Shown piece after piece: positions 1 through 8,432 of a stretch of 64,000 nucleotides of DNA; the stretch's first letter is position 1, and every line of letters starts with the position of its first letter. Made by a program: the position numbers and the translations under genes. Under the pieces are notes generated by a model, which did not search any database, was not told the DNA's origin, and was given only the letters and a program-made list of their open reading frames with translations. The stretch is from Candidatus Poribacteria bacterium (GTDB lineage: Bacteria > Poribacteria > WGA-4E > WGA-3G), in NCBI GenBank assembly GCA_958295815.1, contig OY282374.1:3872682-3936681 (forward strand), written 5' to 3'.

Positions 1-1107
1 TACGAATCTATGAAGGTTAAAGGTGAAAAACGGTAATAGAACGAGTAAAATATAGATATGTATCCGATCGCTGATCCACATGCCACCGGAACGCAAACTC
101 CATGGGGACCTGAAATAGAGGAACGTTATGATGAGTGCAATCAGCAAAAACACGTCCGTCCGATCCACGATTGCGGTGATGCCTCTATAACCGCTGCTTT
201 CCGATTCCTGCGAGTTCCGATAGGCATAGATCTTGCGAACTCTATCAATTATGGTAAGCAAAAAGGCAATAGTAAGCAGCGCAAGGAGAAGGTTGCCTAT
301 TAGGACATGGGCATCCCGAAACGAGACAATGGAACCGACGGAGAGAAAGTACTTCATCAAACCTTCAAAACTCCGATGAAAGCCACCGCCTTGTTGTTTC
401 ACAAGATAGTAGGTTAGGAGGATTATGTATGCCGGAAGCATAGCACCTAAAAAGAGAAAGATAGATTTTAACTGTGCAGTTAACCGGACGCGAGGAGATT
501 CTAAGGCTTCGTAAACATAGAGAAAAACGCCGAGGACTGTAAGGGACATTGTGAGCAGGGCATAGGATTGAAAGTGTGTGAGATAGACGACAATAAGCCC
601 CACATAAGCCGTAACGACTGCCTTAATGCTGAGTTTATCCTCACACCGCCACCAACATCCAAGTGCGAAGAAAAACAACGATACACTTAAGGCAAAGTTA
701 TAGAAGCCCATGTGTAGCAAGTAGTTATAAGCAAAAATGAAACCGACCAAGCAGAAGAGCGTCTTGCCTTTTTGAACAGCGTTGAGAAGATAGAGGAGGG
801 AGAGTGGTAGGAGTCCTATGCAGAGACTAAAGAATATCTTCTCGCAGATGAGCGGGGGAAAGATGAACATCAGCCCCGCCATAACGACATGGGAAGTCCA
901 ATTGGGAAAAAGCGTCGGATTGCGTTCGTGTACTTCCCGCAGTATGTAGTTTTCGTGATTGTGATATACCTTTAAGATGTGAGCATTGTGGGCGTGGGCT
1001 GGTCCATCTTGGGTGCAGGTATATTTGAACAGCCAAACAGGTAAAATATGGATGGCCAATAGCACAATCACGACAATGTGCTGGATAGATAATCGACGCA
1101 CCTTCAT
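1..1107 (-). CDS. Polytopic membrane protein, GT-C/GT39-like (partial, cut by window edge)
   Basis: The reverse strand is open without a stop from an ATG at 1107 to base 1 (369 codons), so the gene continues beyond the left edge. It has a hydrophobic N-terminal segment (about residues 9-27), then a short loop with a DGPAHAHN motif, then at least seven more hydrophobic stretches. An acidic, His-containing first extracytoplasmic loop after one membrane helix is the arrangement of GT-C fold glycosyltransferases that use lipid-linked sugars. That assignment is inference, because the C-terminal part is missing. The ATG lacks a strong ribosome binding site (GCGAGGCAATT upstream). The next gene lies 186 bases upstream on the same strand. 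Confidence 0.7.
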   Translation of the reverse strand, partial: MKVRRLSIQHIVVIVLLAIHILPVWLFKYTCTQDGPAHAHNAHILKVYHNHENYILREVHERNPTLFPNWTSHVVMAGLMFIFPPLICEKIFFSLCIGLLPLSLLYLLNAVQKGKTLFCLVGFIFAYNYLLHMGFYNFALSVSLFFFALGCWWRCEDKLSIKAVVTAYVGLIVVYLTHFQSYALLTMSLTVLGVFLYVYEALESPRVRLTAQLKSIFLFLGAMLPAYIILLTYYLVKQQGGGFHRSFEGLMKYFLSVGSIVSFRDAHVLIGNLLLALLTIAFLLTIIDRVRKIYAYRNSQESESSGYRGITAIVDRTDVFLLIALIITFLYFRSPWSLRSGGMWISDRIHIYILLVLLPFFTFNLHRFV

Positions 1108-1293
1108 AATTGCCTCGCGCTAAGCGACTGCTTTTTGCGTGAATAGAACCGTCCTTTTGCTATTCTACAAGAAGTCTACTGCGAGGTCAACAAAAATAAT
1201 CATGAAGATACTAGAGTCATGGACAGGGCACTGCTATTCGCTCCGTTTGAAACCGTAGTAGCAGTGCATGTTTCTACGAGGCGACAGCAAAAA

Positions 1294-2106
1294 CTAAAAA
1301 GGAGAGTCTTGCGCTTCTGCAGCATCTGGTGCGGGATCATCAGGCTTCGGCACTTCACTCTCTTGGGAGGCAGTCGTTAATTGCTTAACCCGCTCACAGA
1401 GTTCATCCAGCAATTTTGAGGACGTTTCTGCGGCTTTCAGTTCAGCGGAAAGTTGCGTCCATTGCATCTCGCTCATGTCGTTCCGGGACTCTACACCGTA
1501 TTTACGTTTGATGTATTCCCAGAGATTTGCTTTCGTAATACCTTTCTTTTCAAGTGGGTCTGCGAGATTATTCGCAATTGCAAAAGCTGCTTTTTGGGCA
1601 TTAGCGATATTTCCGCCGCTTTGTGGTAGCTGCGGTTGTGGTGCTGCGCTGCCAGTGTTTGCTTTCCGATGGAGATAAAAGTTCAGCACCTCACGGATTA
1701 CGGGAACAGGTATCAATTGCTTTATGGCGTTACGCTGCGCTTTATGAACGGCTTTGGTGAAAGCGAACGGATCGGAGCGTCCACCCGCCATTTTGGCTTG
1801 TTCATACGCCCCATAGCGAGAGGAACCGGTAATCGTATCAACTGCTTTGGCAGTAGCAATCCAAGAATGCTCGCGTTCCTCGTAGTTGACTTCTTCGATC
1901 TGGATGCCGCCGCGGCGATTGGCAGCTTCGTTGATACCTGCTAAGGTCAATCCCTCAACAGTGCGTCCACCCTGTTTAAAAGAATAGACATAATCCTGAA
2001 TCGTCTGTCCTGTCATCAATTCAATGATAGCCTGGTCATCTACCTGATCGACGACTTCATATTCGGCAGCAACTGGGACCATTTCTTCCTTTTTTTCTTC
2101 AGCCAT
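1294..2106 (-). CDS. Putative single-strand annealing (Rad52/RecT/Erf-like) protein
   Basis: 270 residues from the ATG at 2106, preceded by GGAGG six bases upstream; a longer reading from 2151 has no such site. The conserved-looking core (about 60-150) has an NEAANRRGG segment, an HSWIATAKAVD strand and a KAQRNAIKQLIP motif. This resembles phage-type annealing proteins, in which a helix rich in A, K and R precedes the ssDNA groove. After a Q/P/S linker, residues 175-235 form a helical module (IKRKYGVES, then MQWTQLSAELK) like the C-terminal part of many RecT/Erf-type proteins. The tail is acidic and ends DSPF, similar to SSB-type tails. No other phage gene is adjacent. The family call is by pattern only and could be wrong. 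Confidence 0.5.
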   Translation of the reverse strand: MAEEKKEEMVPVAAEYEVVDQVDDQAIIELMTGQTIQDYVYSFKQGGRTVEGLTLAGINEAANRRGGIQIEEVNYEEREHSWIATAKAVDTITGSSRYGAYEQAKMAGGRSDPFAFTKAVHKAQRNAIKQLIPVPVIREVLNFYLHRKANTGSAAPQPQLPQSGGNIANAQKAAFAIANNLADPLEKKGITKANLWEYIKRKYGVESRNDMSEMQWTQLSAELKAAETSSKLLDELCERVKQLTTASQESEVPKPDDPAPDAAEAQDSPF

Positions 2107-2298
2107 AATGTCCTCCGATTTTAAGATATACCTGCAATTAGTATAACACATCCTTCGCTATGGGTTACAAAAAAAGGCTGTTAGGTTAATATAGCTTATA
2201 CGTTAATTTATGCCTAACATCCAAATAATAATTACCTAAATGTTAACTTTTTTCGATCATTTAGTAGCCATATTTATCTGGCGTAAAATTTGATAATT

Positions 2299-2686
2299 TT
2301 TTGAACATTTCATGAACATACTACGGAATTTCATGAATATGCATGAACAAAGGTTGGATGTTCATTTTTCTATTTGTAGGATGACAGGTCATTAACTAAG
2401 GTAAACACTGGGTTCGTTGTGATAATTTGTTTCTACTCTGTTCTGGTTATTCAAAAATGTTCAAATTGTTCATAAAATTGTTCACGATTCTTTTTTGCGA
2501 ATTTGAGAGGCTTTCACGCCAGTTATTACATAGGTTCATGCCACTTTGAAATTTTGGATTTTCAGAATTTTTTTGAACAATTGGACATTTTTTTTCTGAA
2601 CGAGTCTTACCATGAAGTGCCGTGAACCTAATGAATACGTGGGATGGTGGCACTTACTAACATCAACTCATTTTTAACTTGTTCAA
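2299..2686. repeat. Cluster of TGAAC/GTTCA motifs (iteron-like)
   Basis: Cores start at 2302, 2313, 2344, 2360, 2459, 2468, 2480, 2534, 2574, 2597, 2623 and 2681, in both orientations. Most extend to WTGAACAW. Three copies at 2459-2484 are spaced 9 and 12 bases apart. The cluster lies 200-580 bases upstream of the annealing-like gene. It may be an operator array or a replication iteron relic; function is unknown. Confidence 0.5.
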
Positions 2687-2829
2687 AAAACATAATTTTT
2701 ATCTCTTTTTTCTTGTTAACTTATTGTTAATTTTGAAGGCGGTTCCGTCAGTTTAGATTTATTGAAAAGAGTTGTTACTACGATATATATGATAACATAT
2801 TTAATAAAATAAATCAAATTAATTATTAT

Positions 2830-2956
2830 TATAAAGGTTTTAGAATTACTTGGACACTCTGCATCGCCGAGGCACGGAGACCTCACCGAACAGAGGTGTT
2901 CTGTTATTGGGTTTATGGATGGCAAAAGTGTCTATTTACTTTTAGGATTCACCATA
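2830..2956. mobile_element. MITE-like element with TA flanks (copy 1)
   Basis: Closely similar over its length to the copy at 21781-21908: both share TTTTAGAATTACTTGGACAC near the left end and TTTTAGGATTCACCATA at the right. The left terminus is slightly decayed. It is flanked by TA and contains no coding capacity. Confidence 0.65.
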
Positions 2957-3062
2957 CTTTGACACTGTGAATTGGTGAGGTTAGAAACCTCGCCAGCGGC
3001 AGTGGAGTGCTTTCGTTTTAGCTGCTTGTTAAAATGCCAACATATTTCCCTAATTCACCATA
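2957..3062. mobile_element. Second, truncated MITE-like copy abutting copy 1
   Basis: Begins with ACTTTGACACT-like sequence lacking the outer left terminus and ends in CCCTAATTCACCATA, which matches the family's right terminus. It contains a perfect-looking palindrome at 2974-2994 (GGTGAGGTT, aga, AACCTCGCC). Confidence 0.45.
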
Positions 3063-3091
3063 GTTTTCCAACAATCGGTGTACGAATTCCC

Positions 3092-3187
3092 GAACAAGTT
3101 CGGGCATCCATTCATAGTTAACGATGCACATAAAACTCAAAAAATAGCCAAACCCATGAGCAAGTTAGGGCATCCATTCATAGTTAA
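3092..3187. repeat. 30-base direct repeat pair
   Basis: GGGCATCCATTCATAGTTAA occurs at about 3102-3121 and again at about 3168-3187, each preceded by a GA(A/G)CAAGTT segment; the two copies are 66 bases apart. They lie upstream of the ABC transporter gene. No function is evident. Confidence 0.55.
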
Positions 3188-3309
3188 TCTTCACATAGGT
3201 AAACTTATTCTTAAAACACAATAGCCCTGATAGTCCTGCGAAAAACTTGATTTCGGTTGCTAAGTCTGCTATAATAACCGAAAATTGTGTATCGGAGCAT
3301 TGACGAACA

Positions 3310-4884
3310 GTGACAACCCCACTTCTCCACATGCAGGCGATTACTAAAGATTTTCCTGGCGTGCGCGCCTTGGACGATGTCTCTTTTGAAGTCAACCGTG
3401 GCGAAATCCACGCCCTCTGTGGAGAAAATGGCGCAGGCAAATCGACATTGATTAAGATTCTCGGCGGTGTTTATCCGGCTGGGACTTACAATGGGCAACT
3501 GCATATTAATGGAATTGAACAAGAGTTCCATACCGTGCGCGACGCAGAAAACGCTGGGATTGCCGTTATCCATCAGGAATTGGCACTTATTCCAGAGATG
3601 ACGGTCGCTGAGAACATTTATCTCGGCAAAGAACCACAACGATTTAGCATCATTGATAAACAACGACTTTACCACGATGCTGGACAACTCCTTTCGCAAT
3701 TCGGACTGACCCTTCCGTTGGATCGCCCGGTTTATGAACTCGGTATCGGTCAGCAACAACTCGTAGAAATAGCAAAAGCATTAGAGCGCAGTTTGCAAAC
3801 CGATACTGCCTCGTCCAATAACTCACTGTTGCTCGTGCTTGACGAACCGACAGCTGCTTTGACAGAAAGTGAAGTGGAGATCCTTCGGCAAATTTTGATG
3901 GAACTCCGAGGAAAGGGTATTGCCTGTATTTATATTACCCATAAACTCAAGGAGATTTTTCAAATTGCAGATCGAGTGACGGTGCTACGTGACGGTAAAA
4001 CGGTGGCAACGCAATCCATTCAATCCGCTGAATGCACCGAGGAAGTCCTAATTTCGCAGATGGTCGGCAGAGAGTTAACGGCACTATTCCCGAAACGACA
4101 GATGCCTCCGACTTCTAAAGACGCGTCAGAGCAAGGGGAGGTAGCACTCCGGGTAGAAAACTTAAGCACTTACCCGTCGGAACCGCCGCAGCTTGAAGAC
4201 ATCAGTTTTGAGGTGCGACACGGGGAAATCCTCGGTATTGCAGGCTTGATGGGTGCGGGTAGAACAGAGTTAATTAGTACTATTTTTGGGGCTTACAACG
4301 GGAGATGGAACGGGAAAGTCTTTATAGACGGAAGCGTTGTTGAAATCCACTCCCCGTATCAGGCGATACAGCACGGATTAGGTCTAGTCAGCGAAGACAG
4401 GAAACGCTATGGACTTCTTTTGGATGTAGACGTTGTCCGAAATATGACGCTTGCGAGCCTTAGTGGGTCATCAGAAATTGTGTCTCACGGCGTAATTAAT
4501 GACAACGCGGCATCTGAAAAAAGCGAGCAGTACGTAGATTCGCTTCAGATTAAAACGACGTCGCTTGACGTTCCCGTGAATAATCTCAGTGGTGGAAATC
4601 AGCAAAAAGTGGTTCTGGGCAAATGGTTGATGACGCATCCGAGGGTTTTGTTCCTTGATGAACCGACACGTGGTATTGACGTTGGTGCGAAAGCGGAAAT
4701 CCACGCGTTGATGGCAGAACTCGCAGGGGAGGGTGTGGCAATCGTGTTTGTATCCTCCGAATTGCCGGAGATTTTAGGGATGAGCGATCGGGTTTTGGTG
4801 CTACATGAAGGTAAAATCACGGGTGAATTTATCAACAATAATTTGACCCAAGAAGACATTTTAAGGTGTGCAGCGGGGGCATGA
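3310..4884 (+). CDS. Sugar ABC transporter ATPase with two nucleotide-binding domains (RbsA/XylG/MglA type)
   Basis: 524 residues with a GTG start (GGAG 12 bases upstream). NBD1 has Walker A GENGAGKST at 38-46, a degenerate signature (ELGIGQQQLVEIAK) and Walker B LVLDEPTAALTE. NBD2 has the degenerate P-loop GLMGAGRTE, an LSGGNQQKVVLGKWL signature and Walker B LFLDEPTRGIDVGAK. This is the layout of the fused ATPases of ribose, xylose and galactose importers, which normally work with an RbsC-type permease and a periplasmic binding protein. Neither partner is adjacent: the upstream 1.2 kb is noncoding and the next gene is tsaE. It therefore probably serves a permease encoded elsewhere. Substrate cannot be told from the ATPase. 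Confidence 0.9.
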   Translation: MTTPLLHMQAITKDFPGVRALDDVSFEVNRGEIHALCGENGAGKSTLIKILGGVYPAGTYNGQLHINGIEQEFHTVRDAENAGIAVIHQELALIPEMTVAENIYLGKEPQRFSIIDKQRLYHDAGQLLSQFGLTLPLDRPVYELGIGQQQLVEIAKALERSLQTDTASSNNSLLLVLDEPTAALTESEVEILRQILMELRGKGIACIYITHKLKEIFQIADRVTVLRDGKTVATQSIQSAECTEEVLISQMVGRELTALFPKRQMPPTSKDASEQGEVALRVENLSTYPSEPPQLEDISFEVRHGEILGIAGLMGAGRTELISTIFGAYNGRWNGKVFIDGSVVEIHSPYQAIQHGLGLVSEDRKRYGLLLDVDVVRNMTLASLSGSSEIVSHGVINDNAASEKSEQYVDSLQIKTTSLDVPVNNLSGGNQQKVVLGKWLMTHPRVLFLDEPTRGIDVGAKAEIHALMAELAGEGVAIVFVSSELPEILGMSDRVLVLHEGKITGEFINNNLTQEDILRCAAGA

Positions 4885-4960
4885 GGATTTACTTTTTAGA
4901 CGCTATGAATCGGCGAGGTTAGGAAGCCGAGGCACGGGGACCTCGGCAAACATAATCGTA
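4885..4960. repeat. Degenerate REP/MITE-like sequence with hairpin
   Basis: GCCGAGG and CCTCGGC pair across an eight-base loop at 4926-4947. The words GGCGAGGTT and GCACGGGGACCTCGG are shared with the interspersed elements at 2830 and 21781. No T-run follows, so it is a poor intrinsic terminator, although it sits just after the ABC ATPase stop. Confidence 0.4.
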
Positions 4961-5016
4961 TTTATCGGTAAACAAAACCATATTTATTAAGATACATTTA
5001 ACACTACAAGAATTAG

Positions 5017-5520
5017 ATGGAACACAGAAACAAAACTTTTAAAACAGAAACCCCTGAGGGGACGCAGGCACTTGGCGAGAAACTCGGTAAAACGCTCAAG
5101 CAAGGGGATGTCATTGCACTTATCGGCGACCTCGGAACTGGCAAGACCTGCTTGACACAAGGCATTGCGCGCGGTGTAGGCATTGCGCCCAATGAAATCG
5201 TCAGCAGCCCGTCGTATATCCTGATTAACGAATATAGTGGAACAGTGCCGATCTATCACATTGATTTGTACCGGCTCGAAAACAGTGAGGAGATCGCTGA
5301 ACTTGGACTCAGCGAATATGTAGAAGGCGATGGAATTTGCATCATTGAGTGGGCAGAACGGATGGCAGACGCGTTGCCTGATACGTGTATAAGGATTCAC
5401 ATAACACTCGCAGAGGAAAATTCCACACACGGTGATAGCGATGGATACGAATCAATATTACAAAGCCCTGCTGATGAAAACATCCGACACATCGAAATCC
5501 AACATCCTATATCTCGATAG
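5017..5520 (+). CDS. tsaE: tRNA threonylcarbamoyladenosine biosynthesis ATPase TsaE
   Basis: 167 residues. Walker A GDLGTGKT is at 37-44, followed by the family hallmarks SSPSY(I)L, an IYHIDLYRL segment and the late EWAER motif (IIEWAERMADALP). TsaE is the ATPase that resets the TsaB-TsaD complex making t6A37 in ANN-decoding tRNAs; it acts in the cytoplasm. Length is typical, with a slightly extended C-terminus. The gene overlaps the following glycosyltransferase in another frame, and the TsaE tail after about residue 140 lies wholly within that overlap. tsaB and tsaD are not in the window. Confidence 0.93.
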   Translation: MEHRNKTFKTETPEGTQALGEKLGKTLKQGDVIALIGDLGTGKTCLTQGIARGVGIAPNEIVSSPSYILINEYSGTVPIYHIDLYRLENSEEIAELGLSEYVEGDGICIIEWAERMADALPDTCIRIHITLAEENSTHGDSDGYESILQSPADENIRHIEIQHPISR

Positions 5521-6649
5521 CGGTTCTGGCATTGGAGGTGGGCAACGGAGCCTTTTACTCTTGCTAAACCTGTTAGATAAGGATCGTTTCACGCCTTTTG
5601 TCGGATGTCTCGGCGATAGTGCCTTCGCGACGGAAGTCGCAAAGACAGAGGCGTGTGTTGTACCGTTGTCTTTACCTGCTGCGCACAATAAAACCGATAA
5701 GGTGAAGCGGTTCACGTTCAGTGACCTGCTGGAAGATATTCAGCAACTACGGGTTATTCTCCAACTCCATCGAGTGGTAAAGCGACACGCGATTGACCTT
5801 ATCCATGCCAACTCACTTTCAGTGGCACTGTTGGGTGGTATCGTGGCGAGACTGAATCGCATTCCGATCCTGATGCACAAACGTTACGCAACCTCTTATG
5901 GTGTTTTAGACCGGCTATGTGAAAGACTTCTCCATCGTGTGATTTTGGTGTCAGAGGCGACTCGTTGGGATTTTGCCTCTGCAGCAAAGCAGACATTAAT
6001 CTATAACGGCGTGGATTTAGACGCTTTTCAGGCATCACCGAAGGAGGTAAAAGCCCTCCGAACAGAACTCTTTGGTAATACATCTGACGCGTCAATACTC
6101 GCCGGTGTCGTGACTCGAATTACACCGGAAAAAGGCATCCATTTCTTAGTCCGTGCGATGGCAGAACTCAAAGGAAAAACAGCTATCAAACTGCTGATTG
6201 TCGGGGGTCCTTATTTTCAAAAAGATGTTGACTATATGGATGAACTGAAACAAGAAGTTGCAGATCGCGGGCTTGAAGACTCGGTTATCTTCACTGGATT
6301 TTTATTGGACACACGCATCGTAACGAGTTTACTTGATATTGTATTGGTACCATCTATTATTCCAGAGGCGTGTCCGCGTACAATCATTGAAGCGATGGCG
6401 GTAGGTAAACCTGTTATTGCTACACCACTCGGTGGGAGCAAAGAACTTGTCACTTCCAACACAGGGATATTAGTGTCGCCTGAAGACGCATCAGCGATTG
6501 CTGAGGCAATTATAGCACTTGCATCTGACAGAGAACAGTTGACAGCGATGGGACAAGCGGCTCACACACGTGCTGTGGAGTTATTCAGCAGTAAAAAGAA
6601 CACCGCTCTGACAGAGGCAGTCTATACCGAACTGTTAATGGCATCTTGA
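5441..6649 (+). CDS. Glycosyltransferase family 4 (group 1)
   Basis: About 402 residues from the ATG at 5441. A GTG at 5432 or an ATG at 5474 are alternatives; GGTGAT just upstream favours 5441. The N-terminal half has the glycine-rich GSGIGGGQRSLLLLLNLL segment of GT-B donor/acceptor clefts. The C-terminal half has RITPEKGIHFLVRAM and the EX7E-type region EACPRTIIEAMAVGKPVI followed by GGSKELV. These are hallmarks of retaining GT4 enzymes that build envelope polysaccharides or glycolipids. It overlaps tsaE by about 80 bases, suggesting translational coupling. Donor and acceptor are unknown. It stops with TGA, showing that TGA is a normal stop here. Confidence 0.88.
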   Translation: MDTNQYYKALLMKTSDTSKSNILYLDSGSGIGGGQRSLLLLLNLLDKDRFTPFVGCLGDSAFATEVAKTEACVVPLSLPAAHNKTDKVKRFTFSDLLEDIQQLRVILQLHRVVKRHAIDLIHANSLSVALLGGIVARLNRIPILMHKRYATSYGVLDRLCERLLHRVILVSEATRWDFASAAKQTLIYNGVDLDAFQASPKEVKALRTELFGNTSDASILAGVVTRITPEKGIHFLVRAMAELKGKTAIKLLIVGGPYFQKDVDYMDELKQEVADRGLEDSVIFTGFLLDTRIVTSLLDIVLVPSIIPEACPRTIIEAMAVGKPVIATPLGGSKELVTSNTGILVSPEDASAIAEAIIALASDREQLTAMGQAAHTRAVELFSSKKNTALTEAVYTELLMAS

Positions 6650-6671
6650 TACATTAAAGGAGTTATTACTT

Positions 6672-7697
6672 ATGGATGGGGATAGAAAAAAAACGACCAG
6701 CTCGTCTCAGGATACGCAAGTGAGTCAAGGGCAGGTGAGACAGGTATCCCAGCTGTTTGGCGAAGGGATCGGCAACACCCCTGAATGGGTAGAGATCCAC
6801 CGCACCCCCGATGAATGGGAAGTGAAACTTGTCCAAGCCACCCTGAGTGCGCAACAGATCCGATGCAGACCGATAGAATTAAAAGAGGAAGGGCAAACTG
6901 CGCTGCTTGTGGAACCGGAGCACGAAGTGGAAGCCATGGAACTGGTAAGTCGCATTGGTGTAGCCGTCACGGATAATGAAATGACAATGAAATCTGAGGA
7001 GACAGCCAAAGCACTCAAACAGCGCGATATGACTGTGTCTCAGGACGAAACGCAGCAGGTCGTTGCTGAAGATTCGACAGAGTTGCTCATCTCCGAGCGT
7101 GAAGGTGTTGGTAGTGTTGTCTACGTTACGGAGCAAGGCTATGAACTCCGTGTCGGTCCTGAACCCTACGTTACGATTCCAGAAAGCGACTGGGAGGAAT
7201 TCACAGATTTCAGTGCGCAGCGTCAAGAGTTTGTGATCCTTCTCCGGCACGAATATCCCGATCTTTTCGAGTGGATTCAAGAGGGGAAACTTCTGGCAGA
7301 ATTCATCCGCCTCATTGAGATGACGTATCAAGACGGTGCGCCGATCCCTGCTTCTGGCAGATACGGTAATACTGCGGATGCTGAGGACTTAGATGCAACG
7401 CCTTATCACCCGCTTGCCCAATTGAGTCTCACCGTCGCAGTGGTTTCGCTGATTGCGGTACTCTTTCAAGTGCCTTGGTCGGTCAACCTTGTGCTGGCTG
7501 TTGTGGCAATAGCATCGGCAGTCGTTGCCAAATACCAGATTGATGTGAGTGAGGGAGAATCAACAGGTATTCCGATGGCACTGAGTGGGATTGTGCTTGC
7601 GTGTCTTGTGGTTGTGTTTGCGTGGTGGCTGGGTCAGCGTCCAGAACCGGTAGAGCCGCAGAAACAGCCCGTCCGTGAAATGGTTGAAGATCGGTAG
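6672..7697 (+). CDS. Membrane protein with DUF2007-like and DUF4190-like domains
   Basis: 341 residues; GGAG lies about ten bases before the ATG. Residues 35-95 (PEWVEIHRTPDEWEVKLVQA, then IRCRPIE) resemble the DUF2007 putative signal-transducing domain, a ferredoxin-like fold. The middle is acidic and soluble. Residues 245-325 contain three hydrophobic helices in the pattern of DUF4190 (PLAQLSLTVAVVSLIAVLF, then GIPMALSGIVLACLVVVFAWW). The tail is basic and acidic mixed. It follows the GT4 gene by 22 bases, so co-transcription is likely. Function is unknown. Confidence 0.7.
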   Translation: MDGDRKKTTSSSQDTQVSQGQVRQVSQLFGEGIGNTPEWVEIHRTPDEWEVKLVQATLSAQQIRCRPIELKEEGQTALLVEPEHEVEAMELVSRIGVAVTDNEMTMKSEETAKALKQRDMTVSQDETQQVVAEDSTELLISEREGVGSVVYVTEQGYELRVGPEPYVTIPESDWEEFTDFSAQRQEFVILLRHEYPDLFEWIQEGKLLAEFIRLIEMTYQDGAPIPASGRYGNTADAEDLDATPYHPLAQLSLTVAVVSLIAVLFQVPWSVNLVLAVVAIASAVVAKYQIDVSEGESTGIPMALSGIVLACLVVVFAWWLGQRPEPVEPQKQPVREMVEDR

Positions 7698-7814
7698 ATG
7701 AAATGTAGAATTAATTCTCATGGCATACTCCTTTTAGATTTACGGATTAGCGAATCGCTCTCTGGTCTCTAATGTGTCCGGACAATTCCAACTATCAGAA
7801 GCATTAGCCAAACT

Positions 7815-8333
7815 TCATTTCTTTTTCAAGACCCAGACCTGACCACTGTCGCCGGTGAGTGTGAGGGTATTTCCCTGGATCGACCATGTCCCGGTTTCTG
7901 TATCTCCAAGTGCAGGAACCGTATCAACTTCTTCCTCAAAATCGCCACTTCCCTCTTCTGTGACTGTAAATATCTCTACAGTGATTGTATAGTTGGAATC
8001 AGAGAGTGAATAAGTCCCCATTACTTCAAATGCGGAGATATCTCGGTCACCTCCTATTTCAGTCTCCAGAGTCACTTCCCGATCCCAGGTTCCATCGTCA
8101 TCAAACGTCCAGATGTCGGTATAAGAGATATTTGTTTCAGTTTCTTGAAAGGCTTCAAGCAACAGTTTAATCGCCTCAAATTGTGCTTGAATACTTTCAC
8201 CATCAACAGTTTCGAGTGTCCATGTGCCGAGCCACTCATTATCCTCATCTTGGCCGCAACCGGTTACGCTGATGATTAGAACGGCACAAAGGCTAACCAA
8301 CCCTAACAAATAGAAATTCACTTGTCGAAACAT
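7815..8333 (-). CDS. Secreted lipoprotein, lipocalin-like fold possible
   Basis: 172 residues from the ATG at 8333, chosen because AAGGAG lies about ten bases upstream; the ORF extends to 8354 but that would place the ribosome site inside the gene. A signal peptide (FYLLGLVSLCAVLIISVTGC) ends in a lipobox with Cys. The mature part begins WLGTWTLETVDG and later has YSLSDSNYTITVE and GTWSIQGNTLTLTGDSGQVWVL. This W-x-G-x-W pattern with repeated beta strands is typical of lipocalin-like secreted domains. Ligand unknown. Two 23-base tandem repeats lie directly upstream. Confidence 0.72.
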   Translation of the reverse strand: MFRQVNFYLLGLVSLCAVLIISVTGCGQDEDNEWLGTWTLETVDGESIQAQFEAIKLLLEAFQETETNISYTDIWTFDDDGTWDREVTLETEIGGDRDISAFEVMGTYSLSDSNYTITVEIFTVTEEGSGDFEEEVDTVPALGDTETGTWSIQGNTLTLTGDSGQVWVLKKK

Positions 8334-8349
8334 TTTATGTCTTCTCCTT

Positions 8350-8395
8350 TTCAAGTTGAGTGCACTTTACATTTCAAGTTGAATGCACTTTACAT
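8350..8395. repeat. Tandem 23-base repeat (two copies)
   Basis: TTCAAGTTGARTGCACTTTACAT-type units occur at 8350-8372 and 8373-8395 with one difference; they contain the near-palindrome GTGCAC. They sit upstream of the lipoprotein start on the reverse strand, where a promoter or operator is expected. The role is inference. Confidence 0.55.
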
Positions 8396-8432
8396 TTTGA
8401 TTAGAGGGTTTTCGGTTATGTACGGAATGGTG

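Larger units (their letters stand above)
2107..3309. other. 1.2 kb AT-rich intergenic region with motif cluster and repeats
   Basis: No convincing gene. Bases 2290-2690 hold twelve copies of TGAAC/GTTCA. Bases 2830-3062 hold two MITE-like elements. Bases 3092-3187 hold a pair of nearly identical 30-base direct repeats. The short reading frames here have no ribosome binding sites or recognisable protein features. Confidence 0.7.

Noticed and set aside
58..303. 81-codon forward reading frame at the left edge
   Set aside because: It is antisense to a long open membrane-protein frame and has no ribosome site or protein features.
3165..3440. Reverse reading frame upstream of the ABC ATPase
   Set aside because: It overlaps the ATPase Walker A region in antisense and has no recognisable protein character.
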